A stretch of 45,080 bases of DNA from a virus. This document shows positions 1-7,885 of the stretch, in pieces. Numbering within the stretch: position 1 is the first letter of the stretch; every line of letters starts with the position of its first letter. The position numbers and the translations under genes were made by a program. The stretch is from positions 1 to 45,080 of IMG/VR virus record IMGVR_UViG_3300009537_000034. One strand, 5' to 3'. The notes beneath the pieces are model-generated. The model saw nothing but the letters and a program-made list of their open reading frames with translations. It searched no databases and had not been told where the DNA came from.

Positions 1-42
1 TGTCTACAAAAATGACGAATTTCTATGTATATTTTTAAAACG

Positions 43-76
43 TTGTGAACATGTTTGTGAACATTTTGTATATTTG
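43..76 (+). promoter_or_regulatory. Left-end promoter for the packaging genes
   Basis: TATATTTG at 69-76 is a perfect match to the Bacteroidota -7 consensus TAnnTTTG. A TTG at 43-45 lies 23 bp upstream, at the long end of the accepted spacing for the -33 element. The predicted start of transcription is near 83, before the ATG at 112. The promoter is embedded in the repeat cluster at 43-136, so it is probably regulated. The match is seen in the sequence; activity is inferred. Confidence 0.6.
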
Positions 77-136
77 ATATGTTCACAAATCGATAAAACC
101 CAATAAAACCAATGGATTACAGAGTGTTCACAAATC
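43..136. repeat. Operator-like cluster of four TTGTGAACAT / ATGTTCACAA repeats
   Basis: TTGTGAACAT occurs at 43-52 and 55-64 (12 bp apart, same direction). Its exact reverse complement ATGTTCACAA lies at 79-88, and a 9/10 copy, GTGTTCACAA, at 124-133. The two reverse copies share the longer 12-mer TGTTCACAAATC (80-91, 125-136). The first copy covers the -33 element, the second lies between -33 and -7, the third sits at the predicted transcription start and the fourth lies in the first codons of the first gene. This is the arrangement expected of a repressor or activator operator; the protein that binds is unknown. Confidence 0.6.
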
Positions 137-402
137 CAAAAATTATTCACCCCGCACTGTATATATTAAAAATTCTGTTTATGGTGTTGGCGGTTTATAC
201 CTTTATATATTGGTACAACCACCATAAAACAGTTGATTTTTGGTTGTCGCTTTACTTTTTGCACTACTCAATCCGCTTTGATCAACTGCGAATATGTTAT
301 GATCGGGTGTTGGTTGAAGAGTATAACCAGGCGTTGGAATTAAAAAACAGGTTGTTCAATCGTAGAAAACGCCGAAAACTAGGTATAACCCGCGAAAAAT
401 GA
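112..402 (+). CDS. Small membrane protein, function unknown
   Basis: The 96-residue product has one clear hydrophobic segment at about residues 16-34 and a second, less hydrophobic aromatic-rich stretch at about 40-55. The C-terminal third is very basic (RNRRKRRK near residues 83-90). It is the first gene after the left-end promoter, its first codons contain the fourth operator-like repeat, and its stop overlaps the start of the small terminase gene (ATGA at 399-402). The position before terminase suggests co-expression with packaging genes, but I recognise no family. Confidence 0.65.
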   Translation: MDYRVFTNPKIIHPALYILKILFMVLAVYTFIYWYNHHKTVDFWLSLYFLHYSIRFDQLRICYDRVLVEEYNQALELKNRLFNRRKRRKLGITREK

Positions 403-1052
403 TATGTACGCGCGCGGAGTTTTGCACTTTGGCCGGTATATCCAGGGCCAATTTATCAACATACATTGGCCGGGATAAGGTCGTTTTGGCAAATGATGGA
501 AAAACCATCGATACCGAACATGTTATAAACAAGGAATTTTTACAAGGCCGCAAAGAAAAAGGAAAGGGATTAATCGCCAATGAAAACACCCCCTCGAAAC
601 CCGCCACGGGCGGGGCATCCGGCGACCCCCCCGAACCATCCGGTAAAATGTCCGCGGCGGCGAAATCTGAATATGATAAAAAGGTTCTGGAAAAAAAGGA
701 ACTGGAATTAAAAAAGATGCGGGCCGAATTAGATAAAAAGCTAGTCGATACCCGGGTTGCCGAACAAAAATTATCAATATTAAAGGGTAATAATATCCCG
801 CTTGACGTAGTACAATCGATAGTCGCCCAATTTTCAAAGGCAATTATCAATAATTACAAGTCGTTCGCCGAACAACAAATTACTGAGTTTTGCCACAAAC
901 AGGGTATTTCAGAAGAAATTAGAATAAAACACATTTCGGAAAACATAAAAGGTTTGAATTTATTACATAAAAAGGCCGTTCGGGATGCCAAAAAACAAAC
1001 AAAGGCGGCCATCGGTAAGAAACAATTAAATGATGCCGCCACTGATGAATGA
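399..1052 (+). CDS. Small terminase subunit, Nu1-like
   Basis: The 217-residue product has an N-terminal winged-helix-like segment (about residues 5-45: AEFCTLAGISRANLSTYI, then VVLANDGKTID), a proline- and glycine-rich linker (about 60-85), and a long charged coiled-coil-like region (about 85-130) before a helical C-terminus. This matches lambda Nu1, in which a winged helix recognises the cos or pac site and a C-terminal part binds the large subunit. The coding sequence overlaps the large subunit gene directly downstream, as in Nu1-A. The assignment rests on fold pattern and position; sequence similarity to Nu1 is not obvious by eye. Confidence 0.7.
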   Translation: MICTRAEFCTLAGISRANLSTYIGRDKVVLANDGKTIDTEHVINKEFLQGRKEKGKGLIANENTPSKPATGGASGDPPEPSGKMSAAAKSEYDKKVLEKKELELKKMRAELDKKLVDTRVAEQKLSILKGNNIPLDVVQSIVAQFSKAIINNYKSFAEQQITEFCHKQGISEEIRIKHISENIKGLNLLHKKAVRDAKKQTKAAIGKKQLNDAATDE

Positions 1053-3084
1053 TATCGAAATAGACAATCATATAATTGATGAAATTTTTGAGGCGGCCGA
1101 ATTCGAGTTATCCGATATATTGCCCTCAGATTGGGCCGAAAAAAATCGGTTTATGACATCCGAGGTTTCACCAATTGAGGGTCCGTTTTCATTTAAACAT
1201 TCGCCATATACAAAGGAAATATTGGATCAGGTATCACCCACAAGCCCCGCCCGGGTGATTGTCGTTAAAAAGGGCGCCCAGGTTGGTTTTTCAACTAGTG
1301 TAATTGAAAATGCAATAGGTTGGATTATCAGCGAAAACCCCGGTAATGTGTTGTTTTTGGTTGGCCATGATGATTTGATTGAAAAGGCCATGAAAAAAGT
1401 TGATCAAATGTTGGATTCAACTGGTATTAGGCCGTTAATTAAATCAACAGCTAACAGATCTAAAAATAATAAATCGGGTGATAAGGACCGATCAAAGGAA
1501 TTTCCGGGCGGCATGTTATCGTTAGGCATATCAAACCACAAAACGTTGCGCCAACAATCTTTGAAATATGGTTTTATTGATGATTTCGAGGCGATGAAAT
1601 CCAGCACAAAAGAATCCGGCGGAACCGTTCCGATGATTAAACAGCGTTTTGCCGCGTATGCTAAATCATACAAACTATTCGAAATTTCAACCCCCGAGGT
1701 ATTAGAGAATTCAAATATTGAGGGTGAATACTTGAAGGGTGACCAACGTAAATTTCATGTTCCGTGCCCGTGTTGTGGAGAATTCATTGTTTTGTATTGG
1801 GAAATTGACAGCGAAATAAACGCCGGCGAAAAGGCCGGTATATATTGGGAGTTAAACGAATCTGGGCAATTGGATCGTTCATCGGTTGGTTATATTTGCC
1901 AAAAATGCGGTGATTTTTTCAGCGATAAATTTAAACCCGATATGTTATCGAGGGGGTATTGGGTGCCAACCGCCGAACCATTGGATCCAACATATGTTAG
2001 TTATCACATAAATTCATTGTATGCATCGGCATACATGTTTGGTTGGTCGCATTACGCCCAACAATATTTAGACGCCAACCCCCCCGGACAACCCCGTAAA
2101 GAAGATTTACACCAAACGTTTGTAAACCTGGTGTTGGGGGAGCCATACGAAATGCAGGGGGAAACCATCGAGGCCGAATCATTGATGCACAACATACGCC
2201 CATACCAAGTTGGTGTTGTTCCGGAAAAACAATCAATTGCGGATGGTAATGGAAGGATAATAATGCTAACTCTAGGCTCAGATATGAACGGAACGGCAAA
2301 GGATGAAAAGCGCGATTTCGATGATGATGCCCGTTTGGATTGGGAAATTATCGCGTGGTCCGAAACCGGATCATCATATTCTGTTAACCACGGCTCTATT
2401 GGAACGTTCCAACCATCACACATACGCACCAAAAAAGAACATAATCACCCAGACCGGGTTAAATGGACGTACAAACGAGGGGCAAAAAACTGTGTTTGGG
2501 ATGAACTGGATAACATTTTAGGGGTTGAAATACCGGTTGATACCGGCCGTAAAATGCAAGTATTCGCCGCCGGGCTGGATACCGGGCATTTATCGGAATA
2601 TGCATACCCATATATTGAAGCAACCAACCACCGGGTATATGGTGTTAAGGGTGATAAAATGCAAAATACCGGTGTTATAATTGATTCAGATAACAAGCTG
2701 TTTAATATATCAAAAGAAAATGCAAAACTTTGGTTGGTTAACGTCAATCGATATAAGGATATTTTGGCAACGTCCATTGGTCTAAATTGGGATCCACATA
2801 TAACTCCGAGCCAACCAGCTGATTATTTAAATTTCCCAACACCATCAAACGGTAAATATGCCCGGGCAAACTTTTTCGAACATTTCGAATCGGAACATAA
2901 GGTGGTTGAAAAGGGGCGATATATTTGGAAAAAAAGAAGTATACGGCACCAAAACCACCTTTTCGATTGTCGGATTTACGGCATGGCCATAAAGGATATT
3001 ATAGTTTCTTTGATATTGAAGAAATTAAAAATTCAAAACGGAACATGGGGTGATTTTGTTAAGGTTGTAACCAAACAAAAATAG
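1030..3084 (+). CDS. Large terminase subunit, GpA family
   Basis: This 684-residue protein is a GpA-type packaging motor and nuclease. The N-terminal ATPase has a Walker A-like KGAQVGFST at about residues 81-89 and a Walker B-like GFIDDFEA near 178-185. A zinc-knuckle pair follows (CPCCGEF near 244-250; CQKCGDF near 289-295), typical of GpA terminases. The C-terminal nuclease region begins with GSDMNG near residue 417, with further acidic and His residues (LDTGHLSEYAYP). Its length is close to lambda gpA (641). The start overlaps the small subunit gene; ATGs at 1030, 1033 and 1045 are all possible, the last giving an ATGA-type coupling. A terminator follows at once. Confidence 0.93.
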   Translation: MMPPLMNDIEIDNHIIDEIFEAAEFELSDILPSDWAEKNRFMTSEVSPIEGPFSFKHSPYTKEILDQVSPTSPARVIVVKKGAQVGFSTSVIENAIGWIISENPGNVLFLVGHDDLIEKAMKKVDQMLDSTGIRPLIKSTANRSKNNKSGDKDRSKEFPGGMLSLGISNHKTLRQQSLKYGFIDDFEAMKSSTKESGGTVPMIKQRFAAYAKSYKLFEISTPEVLENSNIEGEYLKGDQRKFHVPCPCCGEFIVLYWEIDSEINAGEKAGIYWELNESGQLDRSSVGYICQKCGDFFSDKFKPDMLSRGYWVPTAEPLDPTYVSYHINSLYASAYMFGWSHYAQQYLDANPPGQPRKEDLHQTFVNLVLGEPYEMQGETIEAESLMHNIRPYQVGVVPEKQSIADGNGRIIMLTLGSDMNGTAKDEKRDFDDDARLDWEIIAWSETGSSYSVNHGSIGTFQPSHIRTKKEHNHPDRVKWTYKRGAKNCVWDELDNILGVEIPVDTGRKMQVFAAGLDTGHLSEYAYPYIEATNHRVYGVKGDKMQNTGVIIDSDNKLFNISKENAKLWLVNVNRYKDILATSIGLNWDPHITPSQPADYLNFPTPSNGKYARANFFEHFESEHKVVEKGRYIWKKRSIRHQNHLFDCRIYGMAIKDIIVSLILKKLKIQNGTWGDFVKVVTKQK

Positions 3085-3106
3085 GCCCCGATGGACCTAC
3101 TTTTTT
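3082..3106. terminator. Bidirectional terminator between terminase and the glycan operon
   Basis: A hairpin with stem TAGG-C-CC / GG-A-CCTA (one C/A mismatch, loop CGAT) is followed by six T on the plus strand. On the minus strand the same hairpin is followed by a T-rich tract (TTTTTG). It lies exactly at the terminase stop and 31 bp beyond the end of the convergent operon, so it can stop transcripts from both sides. Confidence 0.65.
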
Positions 3107-3136
3107 ATAACTAAACCTGTACTAAAAAAAACAATA

Positions 3137-3922
3137 TTATCGCAATATAGGATTTTCTTTTAAAATCGTTTCGGATAAAACCAATTGCCGGCCCTGGAAA
3201 TAAAAAATTCGATCACCTAATGATGCGTATTTATACTCCTTTGTAAATTGTTCAATTTGTTCTGGGGTCCATCTAATCGATGCGGCCGCATTACGAAACT
3301 TGTTTTCAATGTCTTTTCGGATCATACTATAATGGTGCATTATAATATTGTCCATTGAGAATATCATGTATTTCTTGATGGGTTTTATTTTGGTTGCCGG
3401 ATCATTTCGAAGCGGGTACGGCGCGGCCATGTCAATTTTTGTATCTGGTCCCAACTCACAAATAAATGGCGCATAATAATCTTCTAACGGCCATAGCGCC
3501 CACGTATCATGTTTGTAATACGTTATCATTTCGGTAAATGTGTGGCTGTATTTATTTTGTTCACAGAACGTTTTAGCCCTTTTGAATTGGGCGGTATCAT
3601 AATAATGGTCGCATGCGGCAAATAAAAAGTGTGTACACCCCGATTTGCGCGCGGTATCAATCATTTTATTGTGTTTGTTTGTTTCGTTTTGTTTGGTGTT
3701 AACTATTAAATTCGGTTCGAAGCCAATAATTATAAATTTAGTTGAATCAAATCCATTAATTATTTCGTATATATCATCAATAATTGTTGGGTTTGTTTCG
3801 CCTTTGTTACTGACTTTTTGATAACAAATAACTATATGATCCACATCATTAATGATTTGGTTTATGCTACCAGATAACAACTCTAAACCATTCCAAACCG
3901 AATATAAAACACCTAATTTCAT
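3137..3922 (-). CDS. Putative glycosyltransferase (GT-A-like), last gene of glycan operon
   Basis: The 261-residue product starts with a GT-A-like first strand (MKLGVLYSVWNGLELL) and has a hydrophobic strand leading to an acidic metal-site-like motif (FLFAACDHYYD, about residues 98-108), as in family 2-type glycosyltransferases that use an aspartate motif to hold the nucleotide-sugar metal. Further His/Asp-containing segments follow (IIMHHYSMIRKD). It overlaps the acyltransferase gene by 4 bp (ATGA) and is the most distal gene of the leftward operon. Donor and acceptor sugars cannot be read from the sequence. The fold call is moderate; a transferase role is supported by the company it keeps. 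Confidence 0.6.
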   Translation of the reverse strand: MKLGVLYSVWNGLELLSGSINQIINDVDHIVICYQKVSNKGETNPTIIDDIYEIINGFDSTKFIIIGFEPNLIVNTKQNETNKHNKMIDTARKSGCTHFLFAACDHYYDTAQFKRAKTFCEQNKYSHTFTEMITYYKHDTWALWPLEDYYAPFICELGPDTKIDMAAPYPLRNDPATKIKPIKKYMIFSMDNIIMHHYSMIRKDIENKFRNAAASIRWTPEQIEQFTKEYKYASLGDRIFYFQGRQLVLSETILKENPILR

Positions 3923-4449
3923 CGTTTTCGTAAAAATGATGCCGGGTTTCCAACCACGATTTCATCGGCATTAATATCATTAACGACAACCCCACCCATG
4001 CCAACCAGAGCATTGGGCCCAATTTTGGCTTGATTTCTGATAATAGCCCCTAATTTAATTTGTGCGCCATCGCTGATTTGTGCGTAACCACCAATAATTG
4101 CCCCCGATGATAATTCGATATTATCGCCAATTTTAGCATCGTGCCCAACATGGCAATGGGCCATTATAATGTTGTTGGATCCAATATTGGTTGTTTGGCC
4201 CTCTTCTAATGGCCGTTGAATCGATACAAATTCGGATATAGTGTTATTATCACCAATAACAACTTTACCTTTAAACTCGGTCCAATCTGTATTTCGAATT
4301 TCGCCGTTGCCCCCAATCACCGAATAAGCACCAATAATATTGCCTTTGCCCATTTCAACGTTGGGGTGTATAATTGCCGTTTTGTGTACCTGGTTGCCAT
4401 TGGTATTTATCCAATCATTGTTGTATAGGCCATCAGCTTCATTTTCCAT
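3919..4449 (-). CDS. LpxA-like left-handed beta-helix acyltransferase
   Basis: The 176-residue product is built almost wholly of hexapeptide repeats ([LIV]-G-x-x-x-x) from about residue 25 to 165, the signature of left-handed parallel beta-helix acyltransferases. The central part resembles LpxA: the segment around AHCHVGHDAKIG (97-108) aligns with the LpxA stretch that carries the catalytic His, here His103, and VSIQRP (75-80) resembles the LpxA VTIHRG region. LpxA itself is about 262 residues with a C-terminal helical domain, which is absent here. The enzyme would transfer an acetyl or longer acyl group to an amino or hydroxyl sugar. It overlaps its neighbours by 4 and 11 bp. The acyl donor is unknown. 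Confidence 0.85.
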   Translation of the reverse strand: MENEADGLYNNDWINTNGNQVHKTAIIHPNVEMGKGNIIGAYSVIGGNGEIRNTDWTEFKGKVVIGDNNTISEFVSIQRPLEEGQTTNIGSNNIIMAHCHVGHDAKIGDNIELSSGAIIGGYAQISDGAQIKLGAIIRNQAKIGPNALVGMGGVVVNDINADEIVVGNPASFLRKR

Positions 4450-5794
4450 TCATTACGTTTTTTACCCATTCATCATTCGTTAAATGGGGGTTACTAAATC
4501 CGCGTTTTTTTCCGTTTATTACATCCGGGTGTAATCCGCTTATATCCTTTAAAATCCGTTTGTTATGTAAGTATTCATCTGGTAAAGATAAAACAAAATC
4601 CACAAAATCATTATCCAAAAATGGGTATCTGGTTTCCATTGTAAACGCTCCGCCCATTCGATCCTCAACAATTAAAACCCCCTGTAAAAACCGCCAATTA
4701 TATTCATCGTGTGTAACCCTGGAATAATCCATGGATAATGGCGGGTTTTCTGTTCGTTTTATAACCTGTTCAATTGGCCGGTTGTTTCGATGCGGATACC
4801 CCCCAAAAAGTTCGTCACCCCCCGCCCCAGAGTATAGCACCGTACAAAATTTCGAAGCCAATTTAGTTAATGCATAGTTCGTATAACATGATCCAACTTT
4901 TGGATCGTCTAACACATCAATTGCGGGTTTCAGATATTTATTAAATGTGGCATGATTGCAAATTAACGTGTAATGTTCCGATGTGCTATTTAATTTTATG
5001 TTTTCAATTTCACTGTATTTATCATCGGCGTAATCCACCGAAAAACAATAATCTGGATTCATGTATTTGGCCAGTATTCCGGAATCAATACCCCCAGATA
5101 AAAACACCCCGGTTTTTTGCTCCGTTGCGTTTCGCATAAATGCCATTTGCAAAAGCCCCCCCAAACGAATTCTGGCCGGCAAGTAATCGATTTTTATTTT
5201 ATTGGGGCGAATAAATGGCAGTTTTTTTATTCTAGTTATTCCATTGTAAATGGTGTTATCGGTCATTACCCCCAACGAGTGTTTCCAATCGATTACGGCA
5301 TTTTGATCTAATCCTAAATTCGGAAACATTCTTAATATTCCTTTAACCTCAGAACAAACATAAACAACCCCATCGCGTTCGTATCGATATAGTTGTTTAA
5401 TCCCATATCGATCCGTAAAAAATTTTAGTTCGGTTCCATTGTAGTATGCAACGGCAAAAAAACCGTTTAGTTCATCTAGGCGTTCGCCCTTGAATTTTTC
5501 TAAAAACTTAACCAATAATTCCGCATCACACGTTGTGGTTAATTCAATATCATATTTTATTGCGAGTTCCTTATAATTGGAAATATACCCGTTCAACCAA
5601 GCCTTGAAATCACCACACGTAAATGGCTGTTCATTAACTGTTTGATCAGTAATTTTTAACCAGTTATACCCAACGGCGGCATTATCAAATTCATCAATAT
5701 ATATTTGTGTGCCCCGCGTTTCCGTTGCCATCGCCATGCCCAGCGCATTGCCGCCCGGACAATCGCCCCCGATTACCGCACTAATCCCGCACAT
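4439..5794 (-). CDS. Asparagine-synthetase-like glutamine amidotransferase
   Basis: The 451-residue enzyme carries both AsnB-type domains with key motifs intact. The N-terminal glutaminase begins MCGI (Cys2 nucleophile after Met removal), with Arg27, the oxyanion Asn-Gly (68-69), CDAELL (Asp90) and DRYGIKQLY (128-136). The synthetase domain has the ATP pyrophosphatase loop SGGIDS (233-238) and GAGGDELFGGY (323-333). Family AsnB proteins are about 550 residues, so this is a compact version. It would move ammonia from glutamine to an AMP-activated carboxylate. In polysaccharide loci such enzymes (WbpS-like) amidate uronic acids, and a sugar acid is the better guess here given the glycosyltransferase neighbours. 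It overlaps neighbours by 11 and 14 bp. Confidence 0.93.
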   Translation of the reverse strand: MCGISAVIGGDCPGGNALGMAMATETRGTQIYIDEFDNAAVGYNWLKITDQTVNEQPFTCGDFKAWLNGYISNYKELAIKYDIELTTTCDAELLVKFLEKFKGERLDELNGFFAVAYYNGTELKFFTDRYGIKQLYRYERDGVVYVCSEVKGILRMFPNLGLDQNAVIDWKHSLGVMTDNTIYNGITRIKKLPFIRPNKIKIDYLPARIRLGGLLQMAFMRNATEQKTGVFLSGGIDSGILAKYMNPDYCFSVDYADDKYSEIENIKLNSTSEHYTLICNHATFNKYLKPAIDVLDDPKVGSCYTNYALTKLASKFCTVLYSGAGGDELFGGYPHRNNRPIEQVIKRTENPPLSMDYSRVTHDEYNWRFLQGVLIVEDRMGGAFTMETRYPFLDNDFVDFVLSLPDEYLHNKRILKDISGLHPDVINGKKRGFSNPHLTNDEWVKNVMNGK

Positions 5795-6422
5795 AGTTTA
5801 GTTTTTTTAGTAGTTCAATAAACGTATCGGTGTCGTTGGGTTTTTGTAAGTAGCTGTACGGCGCCGAATCTGGGTTGCGATTTTCAATTTTTGTAAGCGT
5901 GTATTTTTCGTTTTCCGTAGGAAATGCATATTCCGGCACAAACTCAGGATACGCCGAAAACGGGTATTTAATTTCAATGCCGGTTGCCTCGGAAATTTTA
6001 CGTTGTACCAAATCAGGATTTGATATAAGATCCTCGTACTTGATGGTAAGCACAATATACTCAGCGTATTGTTCAGCTTGTAAAATTGAATTCATCCACG
6101 CAAATGGATCATACATCCCCCACGCTTTAACCCAACTTTCGACCACGTGCCGGCCATCCCTAATGCAGTTTATTACCAATATATTGTCCAGTAAATTTAG
6201 GTGTTTTTCAATGTTGCCAGATGCAAGGGTATTACTAAAAATCGTTTTTTCAGTTCTTTTGCCAACGATAAAATCCGCATCAAAATCCGATGTATCCAGT
6301 GTTGTAAAATCCAACAACGAACATTCATCATTAATTATTTGGCACCTATCAAACCCGTAAAACAACCGGGCTAATAATGTGGTTCCGGACCGCGCGCAAC
6401 CGGTGATGTATATTTTTTTCAT
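5781..6422 (-). CDS. PAPS-dependent sulfotransferase
   Basis: The 213-residue product opens with the 5'-phosphosulfate loop of sulfotransferases (ITGCARSGTTLLARLF, residues 6-21) and has the 3'-phosphate motif CIRDGRHVVESW at about 86-97, with Arg88 and Ser96 in the expected places. These two motifs bind PAPS, the sulfate donor. The acceptor is probably a sugar hydroxyl because the gene lies between two glycosyltransferase-like and amidotransferase genes, with overlaps of 14 and 4 bp. The length is at the short end for carbohydrate sulfotransferases but the core is complete. Confidence 0.88.
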   Translation of the reverse strand: MKKIYITGCARSGTTLLARLFYGFDRCQIINDECSLLDFTTLDTSDFDADFIVGKRTEKTIFSNTLASGNIEKHLNLLDNILVINCIRDGRHVVESWVKAWGMYDPFAWMNSILQAEQYAEYIVLTIKYEDLISNPDLVQRKISEATGIEIKYPFSAYPEFVPEYAFPTENEKYTLTKIENRNPDSAPYSYLQKPNDTDTFIELLKKLNYVRD

Positions 6423-7138
6423 GGAAATATGTAATTAAAGTGACCTTCAATTATTTCTGAATCGATAATTACCGTATTATCCCAGAGTTCGAACGGGGTC
6501 ATGTTAATTTCGCTTTTTATATCCAAACCATACAACCCTTCGTTTTTTAGGTTGATTAATTCGGTTGTATAGGGTTGTGCAAGTTTTAGCCGCCTTTGCA
6601 TAGATGTATCTAATAAATGGCTATATTCATTGGTCCAAACCAACCAATCCATTTTTTTTAAAAGCTGTTTACTTAGGCACCTCCCAGCCCCACATAAATG
6701 CCCCTTTCGGTAATCTTCACGGTATCCACCCCAATATGATGCGCGTTTTGATACGACATTGTAAAAATAAAAATCAACGGTACCAAAATAATCAACCCCT
6801 TTATGCATCAATTCAATGTATCGTTCCATTAGGCCGAGCCCAATAATATCATCAGATCCAACACATAAAACATAATCCGCATCAATATCCCGAGCCATAA
6901 ACATGGTGGATTGCATTTTGGCCGCCAATGGCTGGTTTGGTATGTTGATATAATGAAACCCATGTTTTTCAACCAGTTCTTTGGATTTATTGCCCTCACT
7001 ACCGGCAACAATTGTAACTAATTCCGCCCCTTTTATGTTCTTTTCTAGGTGTTTAATGCCCTTTGCAAACATTTCAAAAACATCATGCCGCAACCAAACA
7101 CCGGTAATTATCGCAATTTTCAATCTTTTGTTTTTCAT
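6419..7138 (-). CDS. Family 2-like glycosyltransferase
   Basis: The 239-residue product has a GT-A-type N-terminus (LKIAIITGVWLRHDVFEMF) and a nucleotide-sugar motif DADYVLCVGSDDIIG (about residues 84-98), where SDD stands in place of the DXD metal site. The later CGAGRCLSKQLL (about 149-160) resembles the acceptor-side segment of GT2 enzymes. Both ends overlap neighbouring genes by 4 bp, so it is translationally coupled in the operon. The sugar donor is unknown. Confidence 0.78.
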   Translation of the reverse strand: MKNKRLKIAIITGVWLRHDVFEMFAKGIKHLEKNIKGAELVTIVAGSEGNKSKELVEKHGFHYINIPNQPLAAKMQSTMFMARDIDADYVLCVGSDDIIGLGLMERYIELMHKGVDYFGTVDFYFYNVVSKRASYWGGYREDYRKGHLCGAGRCLSKQLLKKMDWLVWTNEYSHLLDTSMQRRLKLAQPYTTELINLKNEGLYGLDIKSEINMTPFELWDNTVIIDSEIIEGHFNYIFP

Positions 7139-7821
7139 TGGGCAATGTGTTTTTCAAAGTCTTGTTTAATTTCTTTATGCATCGATTGATAAAAAAGAAA
7201 CGAATCAAGGTCGACCGTATTTTTTAAAAACTCTAAGTTTGTATCTGGGGTTCGGTACCGCTCCAATTTTGAATCATGGTATGCCCCACCAGTTTTTCCA
7301 ACATTATGTTTCATTCCTATTGAAATTATTTTTTTCGGCTGAAATGTAACACCGGTTTTTTCAAATTGTTGCCAAAGGTGTGCGTCTAAATACGGGTCGT
7401 TGTCTTTTGGGTATACAATTTCTAACCCTGGTTTAATTAATGTATTCATCGCCGATGCACGGCGAGGGTGAATCAATTGTTTGTATCGTGCCAAACCTAT
7501 ATGGTAATAATATGTGTAACCCGTACCAAACAACGGTGGTTCACCGTGTTGGCGCCATGCTTTGATCATTTCAGTTAAATAATTTGGCGCGTACCAATCA
7601 TCGTTTTCCATGAAAAATATGAGTTCAAACCCCCGTTGTGTAAAATACTCATACCCCTTTTTGTATCTGGGCGTAATATCACACTCATCATTAACAGATT
7701 TATAATCAACAAAATATACTTCCATAAACCCATCCAGATCCATGTTTAATATCATGTGTTGGCAATGCTTTTTAAATTTTGGCCGGTCGCCCCGATCAGG
7801 AATAACGATACCAATTTTCAT
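7135..7821 (-). CDS. Family 2-like glycosyltransferase, first gene of glycan operon
   Basis: The 228-residue product starts MKIGIVIPDRGDRPKF, a typical GT-A first strand, and carries FELIFFMENDDWYAPNYL (roughly residues 64-82), where ENDDW matches the E/D-N-DDW metal and donor motif of GT2 enzymes. A longer open frame reaches 7860, but the promoter element at 7839-7846 lies inside that extension and the extra 13 residues do not fit the family, so the start at 7821 is preferred. It overlaps the next gene by 4 bp. Confidence 0.8.
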   Translation of the reverse strand: MKIGIVIPDRGDRPKFKKHCQHMILNMDLDGFMEVYFVDYKSVNDECDITPRYKKGYEYFTQRGFELIFFMENDDWYAPNYLTEMIKAWRQHGEPPLFGTGYTYYYHIGLARYKQLIHPRRASAMNTLIKPGLEIVYPKDNDPYLDAHLWQQFEKTGVTFQPKKIISIGMKHNVGKTGGAYHDSKLERYRTPDTNLEFLKNTVDLDSFLFYQSMHKEIKQDFEKHIAQ

Positions 7822-7838
7822 TTTCGATTTGTTTGATT

Positions 7839-7846
7839 CAAAAGTA
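7839..7846 (-). promoter_or_regulatory. Promoter -7 element of the leftward glycan operon
   Basis: On the minus strand this reads TACTTTTG, a perfect TAnnTTTG. The expected transcription start is near 7832, leaving a leader of about ten bases before the ATG at 7821. A clear -33 TTTG at the right spacing is not seen, so the promoter may depend on an activator or on the hairpin elements upstream. Confidence 0.5.
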
Positions 7847-7885
7847 AATAAAAATTGCAAACTGAATTAACTGGGTTTTTTGCGA

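Noticed and set aside
43-136. Iteron-type replication origin
   Set aside because: Only four copies in mixed orientation, coinciding with a promoter and far from the replication genes; an operator is more likely.
3137-7821. DNA base hypermodification pathway
   Set aside because: No hydroxymethylase, thymidylate-synthase-like or base-modifying enzyme is present, and sulfotransferase and acyltransferase partners fit surface or protein glycans better.
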